Shown in pieces: positions 50,487 to 58,988 of a stretch of DNA of 64,000 nt (within the stretch, counting starts at the first letter, position 1; the number at the start of each line of letters is the position of its first letter). The stretch is taken from positions 1 to 64,000 of the forward strand of contig JAYPUA010000013.1 in the NCBI GenBank assembly GCA_038133845.1. The letters run 5' to 3'. This stretch comes from JAYPUA01 sp038133845. Its GTDB lineage: Bacteria; SAR324; NAC60-12. Under the pieces are notes generated by a model, which was not told where the DNA came from, did not search any database, and saw only the letters and a program-made list of their open reading frames with translations. Position numbers and translations under genes: made by a program.

Positions 50487-50984
50487 TCAACCTCCGCTCA
50501 GGCGAGCGGTTTCCAGGATCTGTAGGCGCTCCAGGTTGATGCGGTTCTGTTCTTCACCCCACTTGCGGTTGGCTTCCATCTGGCGTTGTGCCCAGCGCAT
50601 CACCACCTTCCCAAAGTCGGCGGAGAGCCCCAGCTTGCGCGCAATGCTGAGAAGCAAGTCGGCCTCCACCTTTTTCAGGTTGCCGTCGATGATCGAGATG
50701 GCGGCGATGTAGAAGAAGAGCTGTGCTCCGACCTCCATGGGAACCTTGAGAGGCTCGATGTCATAAAGCTTCTTCTGCTTGATCAGGGTCATCAGGTTCT
50801 GCGCTTCCTCCTTGGTGTCGAGGAGGTTGATCGCCTCGTGCAGGGCGATCAGTTCGTGCTCTTCGACGATGCCGTCCACCACCACCATGTTTCCAATGGC
50901 GTTGACCACCCAATCGCGGATCTCCTTGGGCTGATCGGAGACGATTTCCTTGGTCTGTTTGCGGTCCAGTCTCAGCTCGTACAT
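50487..50984 (-). CDS. TerB-like (DjlA N-terminal-like) protein
   Basis: 165 residues from the ATG at 50984; the longer frame adds an unlikely Cys-rich lead. It contains two TerB-like acidic motifs, VVVDGIVEEHELIALHE and SIIDGNLKKVEADLLL, each with the D-G-x-x-x-x-x-E pattern that may bind metal. The rest is helical and ends in a basic, Gln/Arg-rich segment. It precedes and is coupled to the HEAT/zinc-ribbon gene. TerB-like domains occur in tellurite resistance and stress or defence contexts; the role here is unknown. Confidence 0.65.
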   Translation of the reverse strand: MYELRLDRKQTKEIVSDQPKEIRDWVVNAIGNMVVVDGIVEEHELIALHEAINLLDTKEEAQNLMTLIKQKKLYDIEPLKVPMEVGAQLFFYIAAISIIDGNLKKVEADLLLSIARKLGLSADFGKVVMRWAQRQMEANRKWGEEQNRINLERLQILETARLSGG

Positions 50985-51121
50985 AGGGGGTGTGCCTTCT
51001 CGGGATCGTTGGAGATTCAAGCAGGAGAACAATTGACTTGCTCACACATAGAATAAGGCGTTAGATAAGTTTTTTCCAACCCCACCGAACAGGTTTACAA
51101 AAAATTCAAGGAGACTACGCG

Positions 51122-52597
51122 ATGAAAGCATGGGAATCGATCGGAATGAAGGATGCGTCACTCTTTCGTGAGCAGGCCTATATCAATGGAGAATGGGTTG
51201 ATGCCGACAGTGGAGAGACAGATCCGGTGTTGAACCCCGCTACCGGGGAGGTCTTGGCAACGGTTCCTCGCTGTGGGGCGGACGAAACCCGGAGGGCGAT
51301 CGAAGGGGCAAATGCGGCCTGGCCCGAGTGGCGGCGAAAAACTGCCAAGGAGCGCGGGAAGATCCTGCGGCGCTGGTATGAGTTGATGATCGAGAACCAA
51401 GAGGATCTGGCGCGCCTGATGACCGCAGAGCAGGGCAAGCCGTTGCTGGAGTCGCGTGGTGAGATCGTTTACGCCTCCTCGTTCTTCGAGTGGTTTGCAG
51501 AAGAGGCAAAGCGCGCTTATGGCGAAACCATTCCCACCTACAATCCGGATCGACGGGTGATGGTGGTGAAGGAGCCTGTGGGAGTCTCGGCCTGCATCAC
51601 CCCCTGGAACTTCCCGGCTGCGATGATCACCCGCAAGGCTGGACCTGCGCTGGCCGCAGGTTGCCCCATGGTCGTCAAGCCTGCACCAGACACCCCGCTT
51701 TCCGCCTTGGCCTTGTGCGAGCTGGCAGAACGTGCCGGAGTGCCCAAGGGCGTGTTGAGCGTCATCCCCGGAGACGCCATTGCGATTGGTGGAGAACTGA
51801 CAAGCAGCCCGATTGTCCGCAAGCTCAGCTTCACCGGGTCCACAGGTGTGGGCAAGATCCTGATGAAACAGTCCGCGGACACGATGAAGAAGCTCTCCCT
51901 GGAGTTGGGCGGAAACGCACCTCTGCTGGTGTTTGATGATGCCGACCTCGACGCAGCTGTGGCGGGTGCGCTCCAGTGCAAATTCCGAAATGCCGGCCAG
52001 ACCTGCGTCTGTGCAAACCGTCTGCTGGTGCAAGAGGGCATCTACGATCGCTTTGTTGAAGCCTTCTCCAAGGTCGTCAGTGCCATTAACGTTGGTGACG
52101 GGTTGAAAGGAAATCCGGATCAAGGCCCGATGATCAACGAGAATGCGGTGAAGAAGGTCGAGGAGCATATTCAGGACGCAGTGAGCAAAGGGGCCCAGGT
52201 GATGACCGGAGGCAAGCGCCATGAATTGGGGGGGAATTACTTCCAGCCGACCGTGCTGGCCAACGTCACCCCAGAGATGAAGGTGGCCAAGGAGGAGACG
52301 TTTGGACCGCTTGCTCCGGTGTTCCGCTTCAAGACCGAAGAAGAGGGGCTTCAGATGGCCAATGACACCGAGTTTGGTCTGGCCTCCTACTTCTTCACGC
52401 GAGACATCGGGCGGGCGTTCCGAGTCGCCGAGGGGCTGGAGTATGGGATGGTGGCCGTGAACTCTGGCCTGCTCTCCACGGAAGTGGCTCCTTTCGGAGG
52501 AATGAAGGAGTCCGGAATTGGGCGTGAAGGCTCAAAGTACGGAATGGAGGAGTACATGGAGATCAAGGCCATTCACATGGCGGGTCTGGACCGCTGA
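51122..52597 (+). CDS. gabD: NAD(P)-dependent succinate-semialdehyde dehydrogenase
   Basis: Oxidises succinate semialdehyde to succinate in GABA breakdown. Aldehyde-dehydrogenase motifs: TPWNFPAAMITRKAGPALAAGC, the Glu of LELGGNAPLLVFDDAD and the catalytic Cys in NAGQTCVCANR. The GREGSKYGMEEYMEIKAI ending is typical of GabD. Length 491. GGAG lies 8 nt before the ATG. No gabT is adjacent; close relatives with other aldehydes cannot be excluded. Confidence 0.88.
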   Translation: MKAWESIGMKDASLFREQAYINGEWVDADSGETDPVLNPATGEVLATVPRCGADETRRAIEGANAAWPEWRRKTAKERGKILRRWYELMIENQEDLARLMTAEQGKPLLESRGEIVYASSFFEWFAEEAKRAYGETIPTYNPDRRVMVVKEPVGVSACITPWNFPAAMITRKAGPALAAGCPMVVKPAPDTPLSALALCELAERAGVPKGVLSVIPGDAIAIGGELTSSPIVRKLSFTGSTGVGKILMKQSADTMKKLSLELGGNAPLLVFDDADLDAAVAGALQCKFRNAGQTCVCANRLLVQEGIYDRFVEAFSKVVSAINVGDGLKGNPDQGPMINENAVKKVEEHIQDAVSKGAQVMTGGKRHELGGNYFQPTVLANVTPEMKVAKEETFGPLAPVFRFKTEEEGLQMANDTEFGLASYFFTRDIGRAFRVAEGLEYGMVAVNSGLLSTEVAPFGGMKESGIGREGSKYGMEEYMEIKAIHMAGLDR

Positions 52598-52631
52598 TTC
52601 TCGCTCCGGAGACATCTCCAGCATGAACACC

Positions 52632-52657
52632 CCCGCCTCTTCAGAAGAAGAGGCGGG
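52632..52657. terminator. Bidirectional terminator
   Basis: CCCGCCTCTTC (52632-52642) and GAAGAGGCGGG (52647-52657) form a perfect 11-bp stem with the 4-nt loop AGAA, between the convergent gabD and fadB-like genes. No T-run follows. Confidence 0.75.
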
Positions 52658-52663
52658 CGGATC

Positions 52664-54823
52664 TCAACTCAGCGGGTAGAATTTCCCTCCGGAAGTGGCC
52701 AAAGCCCGCAACTGCTCCGTGGGAGCATACAGCGCTCCCAACGCTCCATACTGCTCCAGCCGTCGCAGGATCTCATCGATTCCCGTGGCATCCACCCAGC
52801 GGAAGATTCCCCCCCGAAACGGCGGGAACCCGAGTCCATAGACCAGCCCCATATCCAACTCGGCTGGCGTCCCGACGATGTTGTCTTCCAGACAGCGGGA
52901 GCTCTCCGTGAGCATTGGGAGCATCAGGCGATTGATGATGTCCTCGTCGCTGACCCCGGACCCGTCGCCTTGAACAAAGCTTTGAAGCCTCTCGTCAATG
53001 TCTTCGGCACGCACCTTGACCGGCTTGCCCTTCCTGTCGGTGGAGTGGGTGTAAAAGCCGAGGTTGTTTTTCTGCCCAAAGCGTCCTTGCTCATACATGA
53101 ACTGCGCGATGGTCTGGGCCTCGGACTGCATCCGCTCCGGGAAGCCTTCAGCCATCACTCCTTCGGCATGACAGGCGGTGTCGATGCCCACCACGTCCAG
53201 CAGAAATGCCGGGCCCATGGGCCAGCCGAACTGCTTCTCCATCACCTTGTCGATGCGCTCGAAGTCGACTCCCTCCTGGACGAGCCCGTTGAAGCCGGCA
53301 AAGTAGGGAAACAGCACCCGGTTGACCAGGAATCCGGGACAGTCATTGACTACGATCGGACTCTTGCCCATTGCCAGAGCGTAGGACACAGTCCGTGCAA
53401 TGGTTTCCTCGCTGGTTTGCTCTCCCCGGATGACCTCGACCAGGGGCATGCGGTGAACCGGATTGAAGAAGTGCATCCCGCAGAAGCGTTCCGGATTGGG
53501 GACACCCTGTGCGAGCTTGCTGATGGAGATGGTGGATGTGTTGGAAGCGATCACGGTCTCCGGACCGACCATGGCGGCAAGTTCCTGGTAGACCTGACGC
53601 TTGACCGACTCCTTCTCCACAACGGCCTCAACGATCAGATCAACCTCCTTGAGTGGTGCGTAATCCAGGGTTGGCATAATGCGGGTCAACGTCTCGGCCA
53701 TCTGACCCGGAGTCGTCTTTCCCCGGTTGATGCCTTTCTGAAGGATCTTCGAAGCCTCGTTCATTCCCAGATCCAACTGTCCCTGGGCGATATCCTTCAT
53801 CACAATCGGGACCTTCTTGTAGGCGCTCTGGTAGGCGACGCCCCCCCCCATGATCCCGGCACCGAGGACTCCGGCGCGTGCGACCGGCTGCCCTTTCCTG
53901 GCGTGGCCCTTGGCCAACTTCTTGACCTGCTGGTCTCCAAGGAAGATCCCCACCAGAGAGGTCGCCACGTCTGTTTTGGCCAATTCGGCAAAGGCCTCCG
54001 CTTCTACGGCCAGCGCGTCCACAAGACTCATTGGAGCACAGGCCTGCACGACCCCGACCACGCTCAGTGGCGCCGGATAGTGCTTTCCGGCCTTGGAAGC
54101 GATGAAGGCCCGCGCGGTTTCAAAGGCCATCAAGGCCTCGTTTTCATTGAGCTGGAGCGGTCCACGGATCTCTTCCCGGCGCTGCTGCCAGTCGATCTCT
54201 CCGCAGAGGGCGCGGTTGAGGAGGGTGAGCGCCGCGTCCCGGAGATTCTCGGGCTCAACCACCGCGTCCACGGCTCCATGCTGGAGCGCAGCCTCACCTT
54301 TGTACTCGCCCCCTGCAGCCATCCACTCCAGCGCGTTGTCGACCCCGATCAGCCGTGGCAGGCGCGAGGTCCCACCAAATCCGGGGATCAGCCCCAGCTT
54401 GACCTCCGGCTGACCTACTCGAGCCTTGCTGCTCATCACCCGGAGCGAACAGGCCAAGGCCATCTCAAACCCTCCGCCCAGGGCGTACCCGTTGATTGCC
54501 ACCACCTTGGGGAAGTCCAGATTCTCCAGGTCGGTGAACACCTGCTGGGCCTTCATCACCCACTGCTGCAGCTCGTCCTGAGGCATCTGGAAGCTGGAGA
54601 GGAACTCGGTGATGTCTGCCCCGACAATGAACACGTCCTTGGCACTGGTCACCAGCAGCCCTCGGATCTCCGGGTTCTGGGCCATCTGCTCCACGACCTC
54701 TCGGAGCTCACGCAGGGTGGCTTGGTTGAACTTGTTGACCGACTCTCCCTGCAGGTCAAAGCACAGCTCGAGCAGGCCTGAGTCCAGAGACGTGACGCGT
54801 AGTGTGGTTCCTTGATAGTTCAT
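52664..54823 (-). CDS. FadB/FadJ-like multifunctional fatty-acid oxidation protein
   Basis: 719 residues with two fused enzymes. The N-terminal crotonase domain (about 1-190) hydrates enoyl-CoA, with the oxyanion region AINGYALGGGFEMALAC and the second Glu region EVKLGLIPGFGGTSRLPR. The 3-hydroxyacyl-CoA dehydrogenase part has the NAD motif GVLGAGIMGGGVAYQSA (near 316-332) and the GMHFFNPVHRMPLVEV signature. The thiolase partner (fadA) is not next to it. The acyl-CoA dehydrogenase gene lies 44 nt upstream. Confidence 0.93.
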   Translation of the reverse strand: MNYQGTTLRVTSLDSGLLELCFDLQGESVNKFNQATLRELREVVEQMAQNPEIRGLLVTSAKDVFIVGADITEFLSSFQMPQDELQQWVMKAQQVFTDLENLDFPKVVAINGYALGGGFEMALACSLRVMSSKARVGQPEVKLGLIPGFGGTSRLPRLIGVDNALEWMAAGGEYKGEAALQHGAVDAVVEPENLRDAALTLLNRALCGEIDWQQRREEIRGPLQLNENEALMAFETARAFIASKAGKHYPAPLSVVGVVQACAPMSLVDALAVEAEAFAELAKTDVATSLVGIFLGDQQVKKLAKGHARKGQPVARAGVLGAGIMGGGVAYQSAYKKVPIVMKDIAQGQLDLGMNEASKILQKGINRGKTTPGQMAETLTRIMPTLDYAPLKEVDLIVEAVVEKESVKRQVYQELAAMVGPETVIASNTSTISISKLAQGVPNPERFCGMHFFNPVHRMPLVEVIRGEQTSEETIARTVSYALAMGKSPIVVNDCPGFLVNRVLFPYFAGFNGLVQEGVDFERIDKVMEKQFGWPMGPAFLLDVVGIDTACHAEGVMAEGFPERMQSEAQTIAQFMYEQGRFGQKNNLGFYTHSTDRKGKPVKVRAEDIDERLQSFVQGDGSGVSDEDIINRLMLPMLTESSRCLEDNIVGTPAELDMGLVYGLGFPPFRGGIFRWVDATGIDEILRRLEQYGALGALYAPTEQLRALATSGGKFYPLS

Positions 54824-54867
54824 GAGTTTACGTGATTGAGGGGGAGCGGGAATAGCCTGAAGCCGGT

Positions 54868-56718
54868 TCAGAGGATGATGTCCAGTGCCGAGTAGTTGCG
54901 CTTTTGTGCACCGGAGAGCGCCCCGGCGTATTGTGGCACGACGACCTCCAGGAAGAAATTCACGGTCTTCAGTTTGGAGTCGTAGAAGCGAGCCTCTTCA
55001 TGCTCTCGGAGCAGGGTGGCCTGCTCTTCCTCGCTGTGGCCTTCCAGCAGAGTGTCCAGTTGACCGGAAGCGACCGCAGCCTGCTGGAGCAAAAACCAGG
55101 ACGCTGTGACGGCCGAGGCGAAGAGCAGGAACGGGGTGGCATACAGCGCGACCGCCTCCATGCCTCGCTCCTGAACCGCCTCCCGGGCACCCAGTGCGAG
55201 GTCCGACAGTGTACTGCAGTGCTCCTCCCAGGCCGAACACAGCGGTCCCAGACGCGGGTGTGCGGCATGCTGCCCGATGAACTCGCCAAAGCGGTTGAGC
55301 AGCCCCAAAAAGAGCGCCCCGTTGTTCATGACCATCTTGCGTCCAACCAGATCGAGCGCCTGAATGTCCGTGGTGCCTTCGTAGATGGCTGTGACCCGGG
55401 CGTCCCGGAAGAGCTGTTCCAGCGGGAAGTCCTGAGTGTACCCTACTCCACCAAGCACCTGGATCCCGGTGTTGACCACCTCGATCCCGGTCTCGGTGCA
55501 GTATCCCTTGCACATCGGGGTGAGCAACTCGACCAGATCCAGGTGGGCCTGACGCTCTTGCGGAGTGTCGGCCACATGGGCCTGATCAAACGCGAAGGTG
55601 GTTCCGTAGAGCAGCGCTCGCATGGCCTCGACCCGCGACTTCATCTGCATCAGGTTGAAGCGCACCGCCGGGTGTTCCACGATCGAGACCTTGGGGGCAT
55701 CGGGCACACGCATCTGGGTGATGTGCGTCCCCTGTTTGCGCTCGTGTGCGTAGGTCAGCGCGTTCTGATAGGCCGCGCTACCCAGTCCGAGCCCAAGCCC
55801 TGCGGTGGCCAGGCGCTCCTCGTTCATCATCTGGAACATCTGGGACATGCCCTTGTTCTCCTGGCCCAGAAGCCAGCCCACGCACGACCCGGCCTCACCG
55901 AAGTTCAGCACGCAAGTTGGGCTCCCGTGCAGCCCCATCTTGTGCTCGATGGACCCGACATGGACGTCGTTGAATTCCCCCAGCGAGCCGTCGTCGTTCA
56001 CATGAACCCGGGGGACCAGAAACAGGCTCAGCCCACCGGTTCCGGCTGCGGCTCCGGGAACCCGGGCGAGCACTGCGTGGATCGTGTTCTCCACCAGATC
56101 CGCGTCGCCGTTGGAGATCCAGACCTTGGTCCCGGAGATTCGATACCGTCCGTCTCCCAGAGGCTCCGCCCGGGTGGTGGAGGCTCCCACGTCCGAGCCG
56201 GCCTGAGGCTCACTGAGGCACATCGTCCCGTTGAATCGTCCGGAGTGCATGTGCGGTACGTAGCGCCGCTTGAGGTCGTCCGTCCCAAACGAAAGGATCA
56301 GCCGGGCGCAGCCTTCGGTCAGGCCAAAGAAGGAGGAGAGCGCCTGATTCCCTCCAATCATCCCTTCGTTGACCGCCAATCCGACGGTGGACGGGGCTCC
56401 TTGGCCACCATACTCGGGATCTCCGGTGATCGCTCCCCATCCCAACTCGTAGGCCTGCCGGTAGGGCTCGTGCATGCATTGAGGGACCCGGACTCGCCCG
56501 TCTTCCAAGGTGGACCCTACGCGATCCGTCTCCTGACGTGTGGGACCGACCACTTCAGTTGCAAAGTTTGCCGCCTCTTCCAACATCAGGTCCACGGTCT
56601 CGGCATCAAACGCCGCAAAGGGTTCGTGCTTGCTGAGTTGCTCCACCTGCAGCCACTCACGGAGTGCGAAGCGAAGCTCACGACGGTCGATTACCAATTC
56701 AGTACTGCTCATGCTCAC
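54868..56718 (-). CDS. Large acyl-CoA dehydrogenase with C-terminal extension
   Basis: 616 residues, longer than the standard 380-400, because of an additional N-terminal region and a C-terminal helical extension, as in the FadE-related class found beside FadB. The core has MCLSEPQAGSDVGASTTRAEP, KVWISNGDADLVENT and the catalytic-region TAIYEGTTDIQALDLVGRK. It probably supplies enoyl-CoA to the FadB-like enzyme downstream, in one transcript. Confidence 0.88.
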   Translation of the reverse strand: MSMSSTELVIDRRELRFALREWLQVEQLSKHEPFAAFDAETVDLMLEEAANFATEVVGPTRQETDRVGSTLEDGRVRVPQCMHEPYRQAYELGWGAITGDPEYGGQGAPSTVGLAVNEGMIGGNQALSSFFGLTEGCARLILSFGTDDLKRRYVPHMHSGRFNGTMCLSEPQAGSDVGASTTRAEPLGDGRYRISGTKVWISNGDADLVENTIHAVLARVPGAAAGTGGLSLFLVPRVHVNDDGSLGEFNDVHVGSIEHKMGLHGSPTCVLNFGEAGSCVGWLLGQENKGMSQMFQMMNEERLATAGLGLGLGSAAYQNALTYAHERKQGTHITQMRVPDAPKVSIVEHPAVRFNLMQMKSRVEAMRALLYGTTFAFDQAHVADTPQERQAHLDLVELLTPMCKGYCTETGIEVVNTGIQVLGGVGYTQDFPLEQLFRDARVTAIYEGTTDIQALDLVGRKMVMNNGALFLGLLNRFGEFIGQHAAHPRLGPLCSAWEEHCSTLSDLALGAREAVQERGMEAVALYATPFLLFASAVTASWFLLQQAAVASGQLDTLLEGHSEEEQATLLREHEEARFYDSKLKTVNFFLEVVVPQYAGALSGAQKRNYSALDIIL

Positions 56719-56842
56719 CTTGTCGTCAAAAATTCGGGAGAAATCGGGGAAACGGAAGCGCGGGAATTTTTTGGCCCCTTCAGTTTAATGGAACCTTCAA
56801 GTAAAAGACAAATATTCAATATCGGAAAACGGCAGAGGCGGG

Positions 56843-57856
56843 TCACTGAGGAAACTCCTCGCGCCCGTCCGCATGCCGGGCAAAGCGCTGAGGTCCTGGG
56901 CCATGGACCGGATCACTGCGCTTCCAGGGCCACCCGCCGAATTGGGTCCGCTGGAAGTCGAGGAAGGCTTGCTGAATCTCGCCCCGGGTGTTCATCACGA
57001 AGGGACCGTACTGGACCACTGGCTCGCCGATGGGGCGCCCCTGAAGGAGCAGGAGGCTCGCTGGCCGAGAGCCGTTTTCGAGGGTTAGCGCCTCAGGATG
57101 TCCAGGCTCGGCGAAGTGTCCCAAAGAGAGCGTGTGCTCGCCGTCCAGCTCTACCTGCGCGCCTTCGTAGAGGTAGAGCCTGCGTCGGGTCTCCGGACTG
57201 ACAGCCGGGAGTGTCCAGGTGGCGCCTGCTCCGAGGCGGATCACCCAGATGGCGACTTCGTTCCGCGGTTCGGCAGCCCAGGACTCCGGAGTGGGCTCAA
57301 GAGGCAGCTGCCCGTCCAGTGCCCCGGCATACTGGATCACGTCAATCGAGTTTCCGGAAGCATCCTGAAGTTGGTGGACCGGGATCTTTTCGGACCAGAG
57401 CATCTTGAAGTGCGGCTCGACCATCTTCTTGTGGGCAGGAAGGTTGAGCCAGATCTGGAACAACTCCAGCGGATTGTCGGCATCTTGCTGTAGTAGCGGG
57501 AACATCTCGGAGTGCTGAACTCCGGAGCCTGCGGTCATCCACTGCACGTCGCCACCGCCGTAGCGCCCTGCTGCGCCCATCGAGTCGGCATGGTCCACCA
57601 TTCCCCGCTGGACCACGGTGACGGTCTCGAAGCCACGATGCGGATGGGCCGGAAATCCGGGAACGCGCTCTCCGTGATACATCCTCCAGCCGTCCAGGCC
57701 AGCGAAGTCCTGCCCGAGGTCGCGCCCCTTCAGCGAGGTGGCTGGGCCGAACGATGCGTTGCCGGCAGGATAGGAGTCAAGGTGGTGGACGCAGAAGAGG
57801 AAGGGGTCTGCGGTCTGCCAGGGAAATCCGAGAGGCTGAATGAGCATGAGAGTCAC
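56843..57856 (-). CDS. Pirin-family protein
   Basis: Bicupin with the pirin metal site: HPHRGFETVT (His pair), and the later GSGVQHSEMFP (His and Glu), with MVDHADSMGAAGRYGGGDVQWM between. 337 residues, on the long side of the family. Bacterial pirins act as quercetin dioxygenases or as regulators; function here is unassigned. It lies 124 nt downstream of the acyl-CoA dehydrogenase start. Confidence 0.9.
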   Translation of the reverse strand: MTLMLIQPLGFPWQTADPFLFCVHHLDSYPAGNASFGPATSLKGRDLGQDFAGLDGWRMYHGERVPGFPAHPHRGFETVTVVQRGMVDHADSMGAAGRYGGGDVQWMTAGSGVQHSEMFPLLQQDADNPLELFQIWLNLPAHKKMVEPHFKMLWSEKIPVHQLQDASGNSIDVIQYAGALDGQLPLEPTPESWAAEPRNEVAIWVIRLGAGATWTLPAVSPETRRRLYLYEGAQVELDGEHTLSLGHFAEPGHPEALTLENGSRPASLLLLQGRPIGEPVVQYGPFVMNTRGEIQQAFLDFQRTQFGGWPWKRSDPVHGPGPQRFARHADGREEFPQ

Positions 57857-57952
57857 CGTGCGAGAAAGAAGCGTTGGGGGTGCCTCTCAGCATTATTTCG
57901 GATTTGAGGAAAGGAGCAACCCAGATTCGGGTTTTGGGAGAGCGGGAAGTCT

Positions 57953-58417
57953 TCACTCCCGCAGGGTACAGCCGCTGTATTCGACCCTGCCGTCCGGAAG
58001 CGTCGTGTTGCAGAGCACGGCTCCTTGCAGGGTGGCATAATCCAGCTTGGCCTCAATGAGCGTAGCCCCGTCGAGGTTCGCGTTCATCAAGTTGGCACTG
58101 CGCAGGTCGGCTCCGATGAGGTTGACGCTCTTGAGCACCGCGCTGCGCAAGTCGGCACTGCGCAGGTCGGCCCGGCTCATCTTGGCCTCGGCCATCTCCG
58201 CGTTTCTCAGGTCGATCCGGTGCATCTTCGCAGCGATCAGGTCGGCTCCCCGCAGATCGGCTCCTGTCAGCAGAGCCTCTTCCAACTCGGCCTGACGCAG
58301 GTTGCACAGCGGACAGTTTTTGGTACCCAAGAGACGATCAAGGTCTTCCGGGCTGACGGCATGGAGGCTCCCGAAGCAGAGCAACACGGCAGAGAGGAGC
58401 AGAGCGAACAGTTTCAT
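57953..58417 (-). CDS. Secreted pentapeptide-repeat protein
   Basis: 154 residues. Signal peptide (MKLFALLLSAVLLCFGSLHA). The mature part begins with a CxxC (NCPLCNL) and then runs of A(D/N)L(R/X)X pentapeptides from about residue 44 to 140 (ADLRGADLIAAKM, ADLRSADLRS, and so on), giving a right-handed quadrilateral helix. A Cys pair near the end may form a disulfide. Periplasmic or outer-membrane location is likely; function unknown. Confidence 0.82.
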   Translation of the reverse strand: MKLFALLLSAVLLCFGSLHAVSPEDLDRLLGTKNCPLCNLRQAELEEALLTGADLRGADLIAAKMHRIDLRNAEMAEAKMSRADLRSADLRSAVLKSVNLIGADLRSANLMNANLDGATLIEAKLDYATLQGAVLCNTTLPDGRVEYSGCTLRE

Positions 58418-58484
58418 GAGGACTTCAACAGAGCGAGTTACCGTTTGTCCACCGCTGGAACGTCCAGGGGGCGTGGCTGTCTGT

Positions 58485-58988
58485 TCAGTCCTGCAACAAC
58501 TTGTCCAAGCGCAGGTGCGTGATCCGGATCTGCTCTTGAGCCGCAGTTTGCAACTCGCTCTGCCGGTTGGAATTCAGCCGGCGGCTCAGGATCTCCAACA
58601 GCTCCGGAGCACTCTTTCCGGAGGCACAGACGATGTAGATGAAGCCGAAGCGCTGCTCGTATTCAGCGTTCTTTGTCGCCATCTCCGCCTTGAGGATCTC
58701 ATCGGCAGACTGCATCCCGGACTGCTCTCTCGAGGTCCAGGACGCGGTGTTTTGGGCGACCTCCGGAGGCTTGCTCGCTCCAATGCGTGGGTGGGCGGCA
58801 AAGGCCTCCAGCCAGTCGGCCTCGCCCATCTGCCCCCACACCGCATCGGCCTGCTCATGCAGCGTCTCAGCATCTGGAAACGGTCGGCATGCCCACATCC
58901 CCGCGACCCAGCGCAGGGCTCCACAGCACTTGTGCAGAGCCTCGCGGAACTCGGCCTCGGAGAGCGTGTTGAGGGTGTCCAGGTTCAT
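58485..58988 (-). CDS. uraD: OHCU decarboxylase
   Basis: Converts 2-oxo-4-hydroxy-4-carboxy-5-ureidoimidazoline to S-allantoin, the last step from uric acid. The HPRIGAS motif (family HPxIG/DL) and the closing YIVCASGKSAPELLEILSRRLN block are diagnostic. Length 167 is right. It overlaps the CitE-like gene by 4 nt (ATGA). Uricase and 5-hydroxyisourate hydrolase are not in the window. Confidence 0.9.
   Translation of the reverse strand: MNLDTLNTLSEAEFREALHKCCGALRWVAGMWACRPFPDAETLHEQADAVWGQMGEADWLEAFAAHPRIGASKPPEVAQNTASWTSREQSGMQSADEILKAEMATKNAEYEQRFGFIYIVCASGKSAPELLEILSRRLNSNRQSELQTAAQEQIRITHLRLDKLLQD

Noticed and set aside
52970..54781. 603-residue plus-strand frame
   Set aside because: Shadow of the FadB-like gene; no motif recognised.
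54904..57201. 765-residue plus-strand frame
   Set aside because: Runs antisense through both the acyl-CoA dehydrogenase and the start of pirin; composition is non-protein-like.
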